Source of the DNA: Alteromonas lipotrueae
GTDB taxonomy: Bacteria > Pseudomonadota > Gammaproteobacteria > Enterobacterales > Alteromonadaceae
Assembly: GCF_019249215.1 (NCBI RefSeq)
Contig: NZ_JAESDI010000013.1
Location: 79,252-143,251, forward strand
DNA: 64,000 nt
Direction of reading: 5' to 3'
Both the position numbers and the translations under genes were made by a program. The notes under the pieces were generated by a model, which saw only the letters and a program-made list of their open reading frames with translations, was not told where the DNA came from and did not search any database. Shown here in pieces: positions 46,535-56,187 of the stretch (its first letter is position 1; each line of letters begins with the position of its first letter).

Positions 46535-48736
46535 ATGGTTGATAACAATAATATATTCAAACCAGGTGAAAACTGTTGGGTTAGCAGCAAAGCAAATTTT
46601 GTTGCGCCACTTATAGACTGTGGTAACTATTACAAAGCGCTACACAGCGCTATTGTAAAAGCCAAACACAGTATTTTTATCATTGGGTGGGACATTGATA
46701 GCCGTATACGCCTTTTAAGAGGTGATGACGAAGCAAACAGTGAAGCCCCGAGTGTTGTCAGTGATTTACTTGCATGGAAAGCAGAAAACAACCCCGATTT
46801 AAACATATACCTACTTCGCTGGGATTCTTCTCTCGCATTTTTCTCAAAACGAGAAATGTGGGCAAAAGAAGTGTGGGAAGAAAAGACCCCAGATAACGTG
46901 CAAACCGAGCTTGATGACACCATCCCTATGGGTGGCAGTCAGCACCAAAAGATTATCGTGATTGATGATGAACTGGTTTTCTCTGGCGGCATGGACATTT
47001 CAACGAACCGCTGGGACACCCGCGACCACCCCGTTGTATCAGAAGAACGAGATGGGCCTGACGGTGAGTACCCCCCGCTACACGACGTGCAAATGGTATC
47101 TTCCGGTCCGGTAGTGGCCGACTTTTCTAAACTGGTTCGTTGGAGATGGTTGCGGGTTGCCGAAAGTGAACCGGTAGAGATTCGAGAGCAAGCCGATACA
47201 TCTCTAGATGGTCCGATCCCCGACACGTGGCCAGAAGATTTTCCGCCTATCTTTGAGGAAGTTGACTGTGCGCTAGCCAGAACAATTCCGTTTATGGACG
47301 AAGTTGAGCCAGCGCAAGAAGTACGCACCATGCTACTTGATTTAATCGGTCAAGCCGAGTCGCTTATCTACATTGAGAATCAATTTACTACTCGTCAGGA
47401 AATTGCTGAAGCGCTGAACAAACGTATGAAGGCACGCCCTGACTTACACGTCATTATTGTGAGCTCTTATGAGCCAAAAGGTAAATTCGAATGTGAGGCT
47501 TTTTGGGCAAGTCGTATTGAATTTAAATCTATTCTTGAAAAAGACATCGCCCCTAAAAGAGTAAAGTTGACTTACTCGTCGTGCGAAGACTTACAAGGCA
47601 GAAAAGCCTACAAGCGCATACATTCTAAGGTAATGACCGTTGACGACAAATACTTAGTGATAGGCTCATCTAACCTAAGTAACCGTTCTATGACGTTAGA
47701 TACAGAAATTGACGTTGTACTTAGCGGCAACAGTGACTTAAACCGAGCGGCAATTTTGAATGTTCGTAACGATTTACTTGCTGAGCATACTGGCAGAGAC
47801 ATTTCAGATATGCCTGCACTGTTTGCAGAAGAATATCCAGTAGAAGCATTGATCCATGGGCAAATTGCACACGGGTATGTATTAACCGAAGTCCGTGATG
47901 AAGTTTTCACCAGTCAGTCGGTAAATAACGTATTTCGTTCTTTGTCAGATCCGGAGGAGCCTTTAATTTCTATGCCTTCATTTGATGGCGGGGCGCTTCC
48001 TGCACGTAACCCAAGACGTAGAACCATTATGATTATGTTGGGGCTGGCCGTTATTGCTGTGCTAGGTGGCCTGATGTTCTGGGCGAGCCAATCCATTTCG
48101 TGGTTAAGTGGTGAGAGTATTAATGCGTTCCTTGAAAAAAGTAGAGGAACCTACTTTGCACTGCCTACGGTATTATTGGTTTACGTAGTAGGGGGTATAC
48201 TCTTCTTCCCTGTTACTGTGCTGTCATTAGCGGTTGCCGCTATATTCGGGCCTATTTGGGGCCCAATATATGGCATCATGGGCGCACTGTTAAGCTCCGC
48301 TATTTTATTTGCTATTGGTAAACTTTCTGGTGATGCAGGCCTTCGAAAGGTAGGTGGTCCTAAGGTAGAAGCATTGGATGAGAAACTGAAAAAAAGTGGA
48401 ATAGTGGGCGTTGCAGCCATTAGAATGCTGCCTATTGCGCCTTTTAGCTTAGTGAACTTAGTTGCGGGTATTTCATCAATTGGTTTATTCCAGTTTCTAA
48501 TTGGTACCTTCTTTGGCATGTTCCCTCCAATGATTGCGAAAGGACTGGTAGGTGACTCTATAACTCAAATCTTCCGCAACCCATCAGTTGAAACCATCAG
48601 CTATTTAGTAGGCGGTATCGTGCTTTGGGGCTTAATGATATGGGGCTCTCAAAAGTTTGCTCGCTACTATCAGGAAAATCGTCAAAAGCGTGCATCAGAT
48701 AATGAAGCATCGGAAAGTAAAGAATGTGCCGCATAA
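46535..48736 (+). CDS. Phospholipase D (two HKD motifs) fused to VTT/DedA membrane domain
   Basis: A 733-residue fusion. The PLD half has HQKIIVIDD (His137) and HSKVMTVDD (His363), both followed by Gly-Ser/Gly-rich GG or GSSN segments, as in cardiolipin synthases and PLDs. After a helix near 490-510, a SNARE-associated/VTT domain (about 545-710) contains GGILFFPVTVLSL and FGPIWGPIYG. It probably works on phospholipids at the inner membrane, the VTT part being related to lipid-scrambling DedA proteins. The next gene starts inside its last codons. Confidence 0.87.
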   Translation: MVDNNNIFKPGENCWVSSKANFVAPLIDCGNYYKALHSAIVKAKHSIFIIGWDIDSRIRLLRGDDEANSEAPSVVSDLLAWKAENNPDLNIYLLRWDSSLAFFSKREMWAKEVWEEKTPDNVQTELDDTIPMGGSQHQKIIVIDDELVFSGGMDISTNRWDTRDHPVVSEERDGPDGEYPPLHDVQMVSSGPVVADFSKLVRWRWLRVAESEPVEIREQADTSLDGPIPDTWPEDFPPIFEEVDCALARTIPFMDEVEPAQEVRTMLLDLIGQAESLIYIENQFTTRQEIAEALNKRMKARPDLHVIIVSSYEPKGKFECEAFWASRIEFKSILEKDIAPKRVKLTYSSCEDLQGRKAYKRIHSKVMTVDDKYLVIGSSNLSNRSMTLDTEIDVVLSGNSDLNRAAILNVRNDLLAEHTGRDISDMPALFAEEYPVEALIHGQIAHGYVLTEVRDEVFTSQSVNNVFRSLSDPEEPLISMPSFDGGALPARNPRRRTIMIMLGLAVIAVLGGLMFWASQSISWLSGESINAFLEKSRGTYFALPTVLLVYVVGGILFFPVTVLSLAVAAIFGPIWGPIYGIMGALLSSAILFAIGKLSGDAGLRKVGGPKVEALDEKLKKSGIVGVAAIRMLPIAPFSLVNLVAGISSIGLFQFLIGTFFGMFPPMIAKGLVGDSITQIFRNPSVETISYLVGGIVLWGLMIWGSQKFARYYQENRQKRASDNEASESKECAA

Positions 48737-49452
48737 TTAGTTACAACATTCATAGTGGGCTGGGCAGAGACAAGTTACAAAATTATCAACGAATTGGGCA
48801 ATTTCTAGCTGAATCGGGTGCCGACATTGTACTTTTACAAGAGATGGATACACGCCCGTCCGAGCGTGCGATTGAGCGAGATATTGATGATATTTGTGCT
48901 AAAAATGTCTACAACTTGGTGTCATCTCCTGCCCTGCATGAGCTAAGCGGATGGTATGGCAACGCTGTACTGTCGCGCTGCAACGTTATTGAACAAGAAA
49001 CCTTTGATGTGAGCCAGCATGGGCGACAGCCCAGAAATGTACAAGTGGTAGTGTTGCAAACTGACAAGGGGCCGCTGACCGTGGTTAACACGCATAAAGG
49101 GCTTAAGCGACTAGAGCGCCGCTCGCAATTTGCGTTGTTACATGATTATCTTGAACAAAGGATGCAAGCCAACCCCATGCCATTGGTATTAGCAGGGGAC
49201 TTCAATGAGTGGCAATTCTTTTCACGGGCTTTCACATCGTTAAACAAGCTCTTGAATCAACAAAAGGTAGGCCCGACCTTTCCTAGTCAATTTCCTATCT
49301 TTTCGTTAGATCGTGTGTGGGTAAGTGATGACATCACTGTTTCACAATGCAAAAAGCTGACATCTAAAAAGGCAAGCGTCTTTTCTGACCACCTGCCAGT
49401 TCAACTCGACATTAGACTTCCAGAAGCCAACACCCCTTTCATTTCTGACTGA
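48724..49452 (+). CDS. Endonuclease/exonuclease/phosphatase-family hydrolase
   Basis: A 242-residue EEP-fold protein. Motifs are SYNIHSGLG (metal Asn), LLQEMDTRPS (metal Glu), NTHKGLKR, LAGDFNEW and the final catalytic FSDHLPVQLD. It overlaps the PLD-VTT gene by 13 bases, so the two are cotranslated. EEP members include DNases, phosphodiesterases and sphingomyelinases; beside PLD-VTT a phospholipid or lipid head-group role is plausible. No signal peptide. Confidence 0.82.
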   Translation: MCRIISYNIHSGLGRDKLQNYQRIGQFLAESGADIVLLQEMDTRPSERAIERDIDDICAKNVYNLVSSPALHELSGWYGNAVLSRCNVIEQETFDVSQHGRQPRNVQVVVLQTDKGPLTVVNTHKGLKRLERRSQFALLHDYLEQRMQANPMPLVLAGDFNEWQFFSRAFTSLNKLLNQQKVGPTFPSQFPIFSLDRVWVSDDITVSQCKKLTSKKASVFSDHLPVQLDIRLPEANTPFISD

Positions 49453-50405
49453 TCAGTAAATGCTAAGGAACCTCGCCAGTGTTGCAGCGCCTGCTCACTG
49501 GCGACAACTCGCTTAATCACTTTAAGCATTTTTAATACAGCTTCGTTCAATGGGCTAGTTTTGTTTGTCGCAGCCAGCACCAAACGCTGCATTTCCGGCT
49601 CAACGATTTTTAACGTAGAAACCAAGCCCGATTCTTCAAGATGAAAAATGGCCGAAGTCGGTAATATCATTACCCCTTCTCCTTGCATAACTTGTCGCAA
49701 TCCTGTCATCAACTGCCCCGAATAGGCTAAATTATGCTGCAAACTTACCCCCGTGGCATTTTCATAATGTTCGATGAGTTTGCCTAATGCGTCTTTATTG
49801 CCAGGCGATAACAGAGGGAATTGGCTCAACGCCCAAAACGGGATACTTTCTCTGCCAGCAAGATGGCTGTACTCACTGGATGTTGCTTGATTGGCCATCA
49901 CTAAATGTAAATTTTCACGAATCAGCGGAGATACCGTCATAAACCTTGGGTCAACGTCTTGCTCGTAGGTCAATGCAATATCGACTTGTCGCCCCTCTAA
50001 CCACCCCTTTACCGAATAGGAAGGGCCGGTACTTATTTCAAGTTTCAGTTTTGGATGATTTTGTTTTACCTCTGCGATAAGCGGCATAGAAAGTACATTG
50101 CCAATAGACGGAAGCATACCCACTTTCACCGTACCCGCAGTTTTCCCCACTAGCTCTCGCAGTTCAGATTTAGCGGTATTGATATCATCCATGAGCTTAG
50201 TGGCATGGCTGAGAAACAAATCGCCTGCTGGGGTTAACGTTACCCCAGAGAAGGTTCGGCTTAACAACTGCGCCCCCATCTCTCTTTCGAGGCTTGCCAA
50301 TTGCTGACTAATGGCAGGTTGAGCGATATCAAGCTCACGTGCTGCACCTGCAATACTGCCTTTGTGTACTGTGGTCAAAAAATACTGAAGTTGCTTAGAG
50401 TTCAA
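49401..50405 (-). CDS. LysR-family transcriptional regulator
   Basis: A 334-residue regulator. N-terminal HTH (GSIAGAARELDIAQPAISQQLASLE, about 15-40, in two parts) and a periplasmic-binding-type effector domain (about 90-300). The protein ends in a polar tail that overlaps the 3' end of the EEP gene by 52 bases on the opposite strand. It is divergent from the TonB receptor gene at 50828 and may control it. Ligand unknown. Confidence 0.85.
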   Translation of the reverse strand: MNSKQLQYFLTTVHKGSIAGAARELDIAQPAISQQLASLEREMGAQLLSRTFSGVTLTPAGDLFLSHATKLMDDINTAKSELRELVGKTAGTVKVGMLPSIGNVLSMPLIAEVKQNHPKLKLEISTGPSYSVKGWLEGRQVDIALTYEQDVDPRFMTVSPLIRENLHLVMANQATSSEYSHLAGRESIPFWALSQFPLLSPGNKDALGKLIEHYENATGVSLQHNLAYSGQLMTGLRQVMQGEGVMILPTSAIFHLEESGLVSTLKIVEPEMQRLVLAATNKTSPLNEAVLKMLKVIKRVVASEQALQHWRGSLAFTDQSEMKGVLASGSLMSS

Positions 50406-50827
50406 TGTCTAGTTTCCCGAATATGACAGTTTTGTAACACATCGCCATAAAGCACAGGTCGCTTTATTGAGATTGAAATCAGCAAGTTACATGCCACAGG
50501 CCAGTAAAGCTGAACTAACACTTGTTAAAATAAAGTTAAACCGAAAGCTGGGTTTATTTTTTTATCAGCAAACTGAAACAATTAAGAGCATTAAGATCAA
50601 TAAGTTAAATAGAGCCTCAACAATTTTCTTATACCCCTCAATATTCTTTTTTCTTTCGCGGTTTTAAAAGAATTTTTAGCCTGAGTAGTAACACAGGTAT
50701 CCACACAAAAAATTTATAAGATGCTGGATGCATCAAGGTGGTGCTTGTTATGCCAAACGTGGGCGGCATTAGTCCCTGCTCCAAGTGAAGAATAACAACT
50801 CATAACGGCTCGTTTTAGGGAACACAC
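50406..50827. promoter_or_regulatory. LysR-TonB receptor divergent region
   Basis: A 422-base AT-rich gap likely to hold the receptor promoter and a LysR site. I could not identify a clear T-N11-A element. A small open frame at 50467-50667 has no supporting features. Confidence 0.35.
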
Positions 50828-53425
50828 ATGAGAAAAAACAAGATACATAATGCAATTGCACTAGCGTTCACTGGAATCACTCTATCTTTGGCAGCACCAC
50901 TCGCGTTAGCGCAAGAAGCTGAAGCTGAAGAAACCGCAGTAGATACTCAAAATGTTGAAAAAATTGCTGTTGTTGGCGCACGTGGTGCACCTCGCTCGGT
51001 AACTAGCTCACCTGTACCTGTTGATGTATTAAGTGCTGAAGATATTGAAGCAGTAGCCTTCACCGACATGAACAACGTACTGATGACATTGGTTCCATCA
51101 TATTCAGTATCTCGTCAACCTATATCAGATGGTGGTACTTTCATTCGCCCTGCAACCTTACGGGGCATGCCCACCGACAAAACCCTGGTGTTAGTTAACT
51201 CTAAACGCCGCCACAGAGCGGCATTAGTATCGATTGGGGGCTCTGGTACACAAGGCCCTGATATCGCGACTATACCTACCGCTGCAATTGGCAGTGTAGA
51301 AGTTCTGCGCGATGGCGCGGCAGCCCAATATGGCTCAGATGCTATCGCGGGTGTTATCAACTTCCAATTAAAAGAAAATACCGAAGGTGGGTCGTTCACT
51401 GCTGATTACGGTAGCTATTTTGAAGGTGACGGCGACCAAATTACCATTACCGGAAACAAAGGTTTCGCACTCGGTGATGATGGTTTCTTAAGCATTTCAG
51501 CGGAATATTCAGACAGCGAAGCCACCTTCCGTGGCGAACAGTACTGTGAATCTTGGTTTTGTGTAGATGACCAGTCAGAGCAATACATTGCAGATGCCAC
51601 TGCAATGGCGAATTCAGTTCACGGTTCTGATGAAGTTCAACCTTGGGGGCAGCCCAACTCCAGTGGCACGCGGATATTCTTTAATTCGGGGTATTCGTTA
51701 ACCTCAGAGATGGAACTATATGCTTTTGGTAACTATTCAGAGAGTGAAGGCGACGGTTCATTTTTCTACCGCTATCCAGGCAATGGCACAATTGAAGATA
51801 TTCGTTTAGAAGACGGTTCAATTTGGAACCCTACTGAATTTTTCCCTGGTGGCTTTACACCACGTTTTTCAGGGGAAGTTACTGACTACTCTTTCGTGGG
51901 CGGTATTAAAGGAATGTCTGGCGACCTAGGTTATGACATCAGTGGTCGTTACGGATACAACGATATTTCATACACGCTTGCTAACACCATTAACCCGTCT
52001 ATGGGTAATGAGTCACCTACATCATTTCAACCCGGTGACTTAACCAACGAAGAAACACAAATTCAGGCTGACTTCACTTATGACCTTGCCGAGTATGTAC
52101 TGGCCTTCGGGGCAAGCTATCTTGACGAGTCTTATAAGATTTCAGAAGGCGAAGTAGATTCTTACTTTGCAGGGCCTTACGCAACATCTGATCCCTGGGG
52201 TTTCTGTGACGGAGATGCGGCTAGTGCAGCTGGTTTAGCCGTCATAGCTACCGGTTCAACGCTAGATTGTGCCGACAGTGATGATGCGGTTTATACCGTA
52301 GTGGGTGTAGGCTCAAACGGCTTCCCGGGCTACTCTCCAGATTATTCTGGTACGTACAGCCGAGACTCTTACGCGGTATATACCGACATTTCAGGTGATA
52401 TTACTGATGAATTGTTCGCACAAGCAGCTATCCGCTATGAAGACTACTCAGACTTTGGTTCTGAAGTGGTTTATAAAGTAGCTGGTATTTATCAAGTAAG
52501 TGATGTAGTTGCTGTAAGAAGTTCATACGGTACGGGCTTCAGAGCACCGACTCCAGGACAGCAAGGTACTACAAACGTATCTACTCGTTTACCTGATGGT
52601 TTTCCAGTAGCAACTGGCTTGTTCCCTGCTGGTGGCGATGTGGCGCAAGCCTTAGGCGCGGAAGAACTACTACCTGAGAAATCGACTAACTTTACGCTTG
52701 GTTTAACTGCAAGCTACGGTGATTTAACCTTTACGCTTGATTATTACAATATCAAGTTAGAAGACAGATTGTATTCAGTATCTACACGTGACGTGTCAAC
52801 CACAGTAGTAACCGACCCAGACGCTGATGGATACGATGCCTATCAAAACTTCTTGGCATTAGATGGTGCTGGTGTATCAGGGGCAGCATCGATTGGTGGC
52901 GTATTCTTCTTCCAAAATGCTTTTGATACTGTTACTGAAGGCGTTGATGCCGTTGCGACTTATAAAATTGAATCAACCTACGGTTCTACCATGTTAACCG
53001 GCTCCATCAACTATAATAAAACCGAGTTCGACTCAGATCCGAGTGAGTATCTAAATGATGAAGATCAATTTGACTTAGAAAACGGAACGCCTGAAATGCG
53101 CGGCGTATTCTCTGTAACCCACAGTTACGATGTCTGGTCTGCGGTAGCGCGATTAAGTTACTACGGTGAATACGAAAATGCTGCCGATAGTACGTTAGAC
53201 CCAGAGACTATTCAAACCTTTGGTTCTGAGTTCATGTTTGATATCGAAGGTTCGTATCTGATTAACGAAAATCTCACCTTATCAGTGGGTGTACGCAACT
53301 TGTTCGATAACTATCCGGACGAGGGTACAATCGGAGAAACCTGTTGCGGTCGGATCTACCGGTCTGATTCCGTGGTCGACTGGCAGGGTGGTTACTACTA
53401 CACCCGCCTAGCAGCAAGATTCTAA
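50828..53425 (+). CDS. TonB-dependent outer-membrane receptor
   Basis: An 865-residue receptor. Signal peptide (cleavage near LALAQ), plug domain (about 45-175: SSPVPVDVLSAEDI, GGTFIRPATLRGM, EVLRDGAAAQYGSDAIAGV), then a 22-strand barrel with the conserved FRAPTPGQQ turn and a C-terminal Phe (RLAARF). The sequence resembles receptors without known siderophore signatures. The TauE-like permease and Tat-aminotransferase genes downstream may serve the same substrate. Confidence 0.92.
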   Translation: MRKNKIHNAIALAFTGITLSLAAPLALAQEAEAEETAVDTQNVEKIAVVGARGAPRSVTSSPVPVDVLSAEDIEAVAFTDMNNVLMTLVPSYSVSRQPISDGGTFIRPATLRGMPTDKTLVLVNSKRRHRAALVSIGGSGTQGPDIATIPTAAIGSVEVLRDGAAAQYGSDAIAGVINFQLKENTEGGSFTADYGSYFEGDGDQITITGNKGFALGDDGFLSISAEYSDSEATFRGEQYCESWFCVDDQSEQYIADATAMANSVHGSDEVQPWGQPNSSGTRIFFNSGYSLTSEMELYAFGNYSESEGDGSFFYRYPGNGTIEDIRLEDGSIWNPTEFFPGGFTPRFSGEVTDYSFVGGIKGMSGDLGYDISGRYGYNDISYTLANTINPSMGNESPTSFQPGDLTNEETQIQADFTYDLAEYVLAFGASYLDESYKISEGEVDSYFAGPYATSDPWGFCDGDAASAAGLAVIATGSTLDCADSDDAVYTVVGVGSNGFPGYSPDYSGTYSRDSYAVYTDISGDITDELFAQAAIRYEDYSDFGSEVVYKVAGIYQVSDVVAVRSSYGTGFRAPTPGQQGTTNVSTRLPDGFPVATGLFPAGGDVAQALGAEELLPEKSTNFTLGLTASYGDLTFTLDYYNIKLEDRLYSVSTRDVSTTVVTDPDADGYDAYQNFLALDGAGVSGAASIGGVFFFQNAFDTVTEGVDAVATYKIESTYGSTMLTGSINYNKTEFDSDPSEYLNDEDQFDLENGTPEMRGVFSVTHSYDVWSAVARLSYYGEYENAADSTLDPETIQTFGSEFMFDIEGSYLINENLTLSVGVRNLFDNYPDEGTIGETCCGRIYRSDSVVDWQGGYYYTRLAARF

Positions 53426-53440
53426 AAACAACCACTTAAT

Positions 53441-53464
53441 AAACACCGGCAAATGCCGGTGTTT
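53441..53464 (+). terminator. Rho-independent terminator after the TonB receptor gene
   Basis: AAACACCGGC pairs with GCCGGTGTTT around AAAT, followed by a T-rich ATGTTTTC. Confidence 0.75.
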
Positions 53465-53544
53465 ATGTTTTCACCCTTCGTTTTGTAAGTAAAATTTAAA
53501 GGTCTATTCATGTTATTAGAAGTATTTGCTGGAGATGTAGTTTC

Positions 53545-54366
53545 ATGGAAATAGAGCTTCTCTGGTTCGTGGTTACTCTTTGTATTACTGGCGCTATTGC
53601 AGGTATTACTGCTGGTCTTTTCGGCAATGGCGGTGGGTTTGTTGTTGTTCCCGCTCTATTAGCTGTATTTCCTTTCTTTACGCCCCCATCCCAAGAGCTA
53701 GTGAAAGTTGCCATAGGCACGTCTTTAGCCTCTATTGTGGTCTCAAGCACACGCTCCGTGATGGCTCATCATAAAAAAGGGGCGGTGGACTTTGATATTT
53801 TGAAATCATGGAGCATCTGGATAATATTGGGTGTAGTAGGCGGTATTTTTATTGCCAGTAGCACCAGTAGCGATGGTCTCACGGTCGTTTTTGCTGCAGG
53901 TGTTTTGCTCTATTCTATTTACTTCTTATTCCCAGAATTTGTAATTCGCCCTGGTGTTGCTTTATCTATGCCTGAAGGTATTGCTAAATCAGTACTCGCT
54001 TTTGTACTAGGTGGCTTTTCGGCACTTCTAGGGATTGGAGGCGGTACGCCTATGGTAATTACAATGGTTATCTGTCAACGCACAATCCAGCAAGCGGTAG
54101 CCACTGCCGCAGGTGTTGGTTTCCTAATAGGGCTGCCCGGCGCTATCGGATTTTTGTTTATGAAACATCCTGAAGCCGCCATCCTGCCTGTAGGTACGAT
54201 AGGCTATATCAATATCCCCGCATTAGTTGCTATTAGCATAGGGGCTATTATTACGGCACCAATGGGAGCGAAAATGGCGCATAACTTCAGCGAGAAAAAA
54301 TTAAAACGAATGTTTGGTATTTATTTAGTAATTGTTTCTAGCGCTATGTTTTATAAGGCCCTATAG
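53545..54366 (+). CDS. TauE/SafE-family (DUF81) membrane permease
   Basis: A 273-residue membrane protein with about eight helices. The two family repeats begin with GAIAGITAGLFGNGGGFVVVP and GGFSALLGIGGGTPMVITM. Family members export sulfite or organosulfonates or move other anions. It lies between the TonB receptor and the exported aminotransferase, 32 bases before the latter. Substrate cannot be assigned. Confidence 0.85.
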   Translation: MEIELLWFVVTLCITGAIAGITAGLFGNGGGFVVVPALLAVFPFFTPPSQELVKVAIGTSLASIVVSSTRSVMAHHKKGAVDFDILKSWSIWIILGVVGGIFIASSTSSDGLTVVFAAGVLLYSIYFLFPEFVIRPGVALSMPEGIAKSVLAFVLGGFSALLGIGGGTPMVITMVICQRTIQQAVATAAGVGFLIGLPGAIGFLFMKHPEAAILPVGTIGYINIPALVAISIGAIITAPMGAKMAHNFSEKKLKRMFGIYLVIVSSAMFYKAL

Positions 54367-54398
54367 GCACTTACGATATTTGAGATAAGGAATTAACA

Positions 54399-55568
54399 AT
54401 GTCACATAATATTTCGAGACGCCTATTTTTGGGCGGCAGTGCTGCTGCAACCGCCATTGGTGCTTCTGGCATAGTCACATCAGCGAGTCTTCAAGCTGCC
54501 ACAAACGTTGCACCTAAAGTGCTATATGGCCCTAAACCAGGTATCGCTAAACTAAACGCCAATGAAAACCCCTTCGGCCCAAGCCCTGCAGCATTAAAAG
54601 CAATAGCTACCGCATCAGCTGAAGGTGGAGCCTACTATGCATACCCTGCTGCAATGACGCTGTTAGGTATGATTGCAGAGCGCCATGGCATTACGCCTAA
54701 GAATATTTCGTTAAGTGCAGGCTCCAGTCCTATTCTTTCTTATGCGGCTCTTGCGGCCAGCAAAAAAGGAAAAATATTAGGCCCCGATCTTTTCTGGGAT
54801 ACCACTTCAAAAGCACCGGAGAAACAAGGTGCTCCTGAGATTGTTCGGGTACCTAACACGAAAGATTTGGCAATCGATTTGGATGCCATGTATGCCGCCA
54901 TTGATGACAGCGTTGGTATGGTGCATATCACCAACCCTAACAACCCAACCGGACGCCTTCTAGACCCTGCAAAACTTCGAGAGTTCTGTATCAAAGCGTC
55001 TAAAAAGACGTTAGTACTGGTTGATGAAGCTTATAATGAACTCACTGACGCTCCGCCAGCAAACTCAATGATTCCGTTAGTAAAAGCCGGGCACAATATT
55101 ATTGTTGCGCGAACCTTTTCTAAAATTTACGGGTTAGCCGGTATGCGAGTTGGTTACATGATTGCTTCTGAAGAAAACACTGAGTGGATCAATCGCTATG
55201 GCATGGGTGGTTACACATTAAACCAAGCAGGTTTAGCTGCAGCCATTGCTTCATATAATGATGACGCCTTCCTAACGTTTGTTAAAGATAAGGTTATAGA
55301 AGCAAAAGGCTTAGTGATGGATGGTCTCAAGGCCAATGGCCTCTCTGCACTTCCTTCAAGTACTAACTTTGTATTTGTCGATCTTGGTAAAGGGGATGCT
55401 GAATTATTTAGAGCGGCGATGGCCGAAAAAGATATTCACATTCGTGGTATTTATCGCACCTATACTAATTGGTCGAGAGTCAGTATGGGAAAAATTGCTG
55501 ATGTGAAGCGGTATGTCGATGCTATTCCGCAAGCACTTGAAACCATGACTAAAAAACAAAACGCTTAA
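54399..55568 (+). CDS. Tat-exported class I/II PLP aminotransferase (HisC-like)
   Basis: A 389-residue protein. The N-terminus ISRRLFLGGSAAATAIG is a twin-arginine export signal. The rest is a fold-type I aminotransferase of the histidinol-phosphate class: LNANENPFGPSP, the NPNNPTG motif, DEAYNE, and PLP Lys in TFSKIYGLAG. A periplasmic aminotransferase needs cofactor loading before export, which Tat permits. The substrate may be an amino compound taken up by the neighbouring receptor. True HisC activity is unlikely outside the cytoplasm. Confidence 0.85.
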   Translation: MSHNISRRLFLGGSAAATAIGASGIVTSASLQAATNVAPKVLYGPKPGIAKLNANENPFGPSPAALKAIATASAEGGAYYAYPAAMTLLGMIAERHGITPKNISLSAGSSPILSYAALAASKKGKILGPDLFWDTTSKAPEKQGAPEIVRVPNTKDLAIDLDAMYAAIDDSVGMVHITNPNNPTGRLLDPAKLREFCIKASKKTLVLVDEAYNELTDAPPANSMIPLVKAGHNIIVARTFSKIYGLAGMRVGYMIASEENTEWINRYGMGGYTLNQAGLAAAIASYNDDAFLTFVKDKVIEAKGLVMDGLKANGLSALPSSTNFVFVDLGKGDAELFRAAMAEKDIHIRGIYRTYTNWSRVSMGKIADVKRYVDAIPQALETMTKKQNA

Positions 55569-55818
55569 TTGAGTTAAAACATCTTTATATTATGCGTGCA
55601 GCCACTTTAGGCTGTGCGCCTCTCTTGTTGCATCCTTATCAATTAGCATTTACACGTAAAGTATAATGCTCATAAATGCCCTCCTTGTCATATACTCTTA
55701 ATGTTCCTTGCGTAAATACACCTACCTAGGTTTTAGAATCTTAGTATGTCTACTAAGCTTCTTGCAGGCGCTAAGAAATTGCACACACTGTACTAACAGA
55801 CGTTAAAGGAGGCTGTTG

Positions 55819-56187
55819 ATGGCACTATCTGTTTTAGTTGCTGACGACTCTAAATTATCACGCCGTAGCGTAAAAAAGTCGTTACCGCCGGAATTAGACT
55901 ACGACATTTCAGAAGCAACTAATGGCCAAGAAGCCATAGATTTGTTAGCTGAAAACACCTTCGATCTTGTGTTGCTCGATTTAACCATGCCAGAGGTTGA
56001 TGGCGTGGATGTGCTGGAGTACTTATCCAAGCGTGAAGAATGCTTCCCTAATGTCATTGTGATCAGCGCTGATTTTCAGCCGGAAAAACAGCGCATCGTG
56101 CTTTCCTTAGGGGCACAACGATTCATTAGAAAACCATTAGACAAAGAAGAACTGGCAATGACTATGTTCGAGTTGGGGTATCTATGA
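55819..56187 (+). CDS. CheY-like response regulator
   Basis: Start ATG at 55819 with AAAGGAGG at 55805-55812. About 122 residues, a single receiver domain: ADDSKLSRRSV (acidic pair), phosphoacceptor Asp54 in LVLLDLTMPE, Ser in VISAD and Lys in IRKPLD. No output domain. It overlaps the CheC-like gene by 4 bases (ATGA) and belongs to a three-gene signalling operon. Confidence 0.9.
   Translation: MALSVLVADDSKLSRRSVKKSLPPELDYDISEATNGQEAIDLLAENTFDLVLLDLTMPEVDGVDVLEYLSKREECFPNVIVISADFQPEKQRIVLSLGAQRFIRKPLDKEELAMTMFELGYL

Noticed and set aside
50467..50667. Small ORF before the TonB receptor
   Set aside because: AT-rich, no ribosome-binding site, signal peptide or recognisable motif; likely chance.
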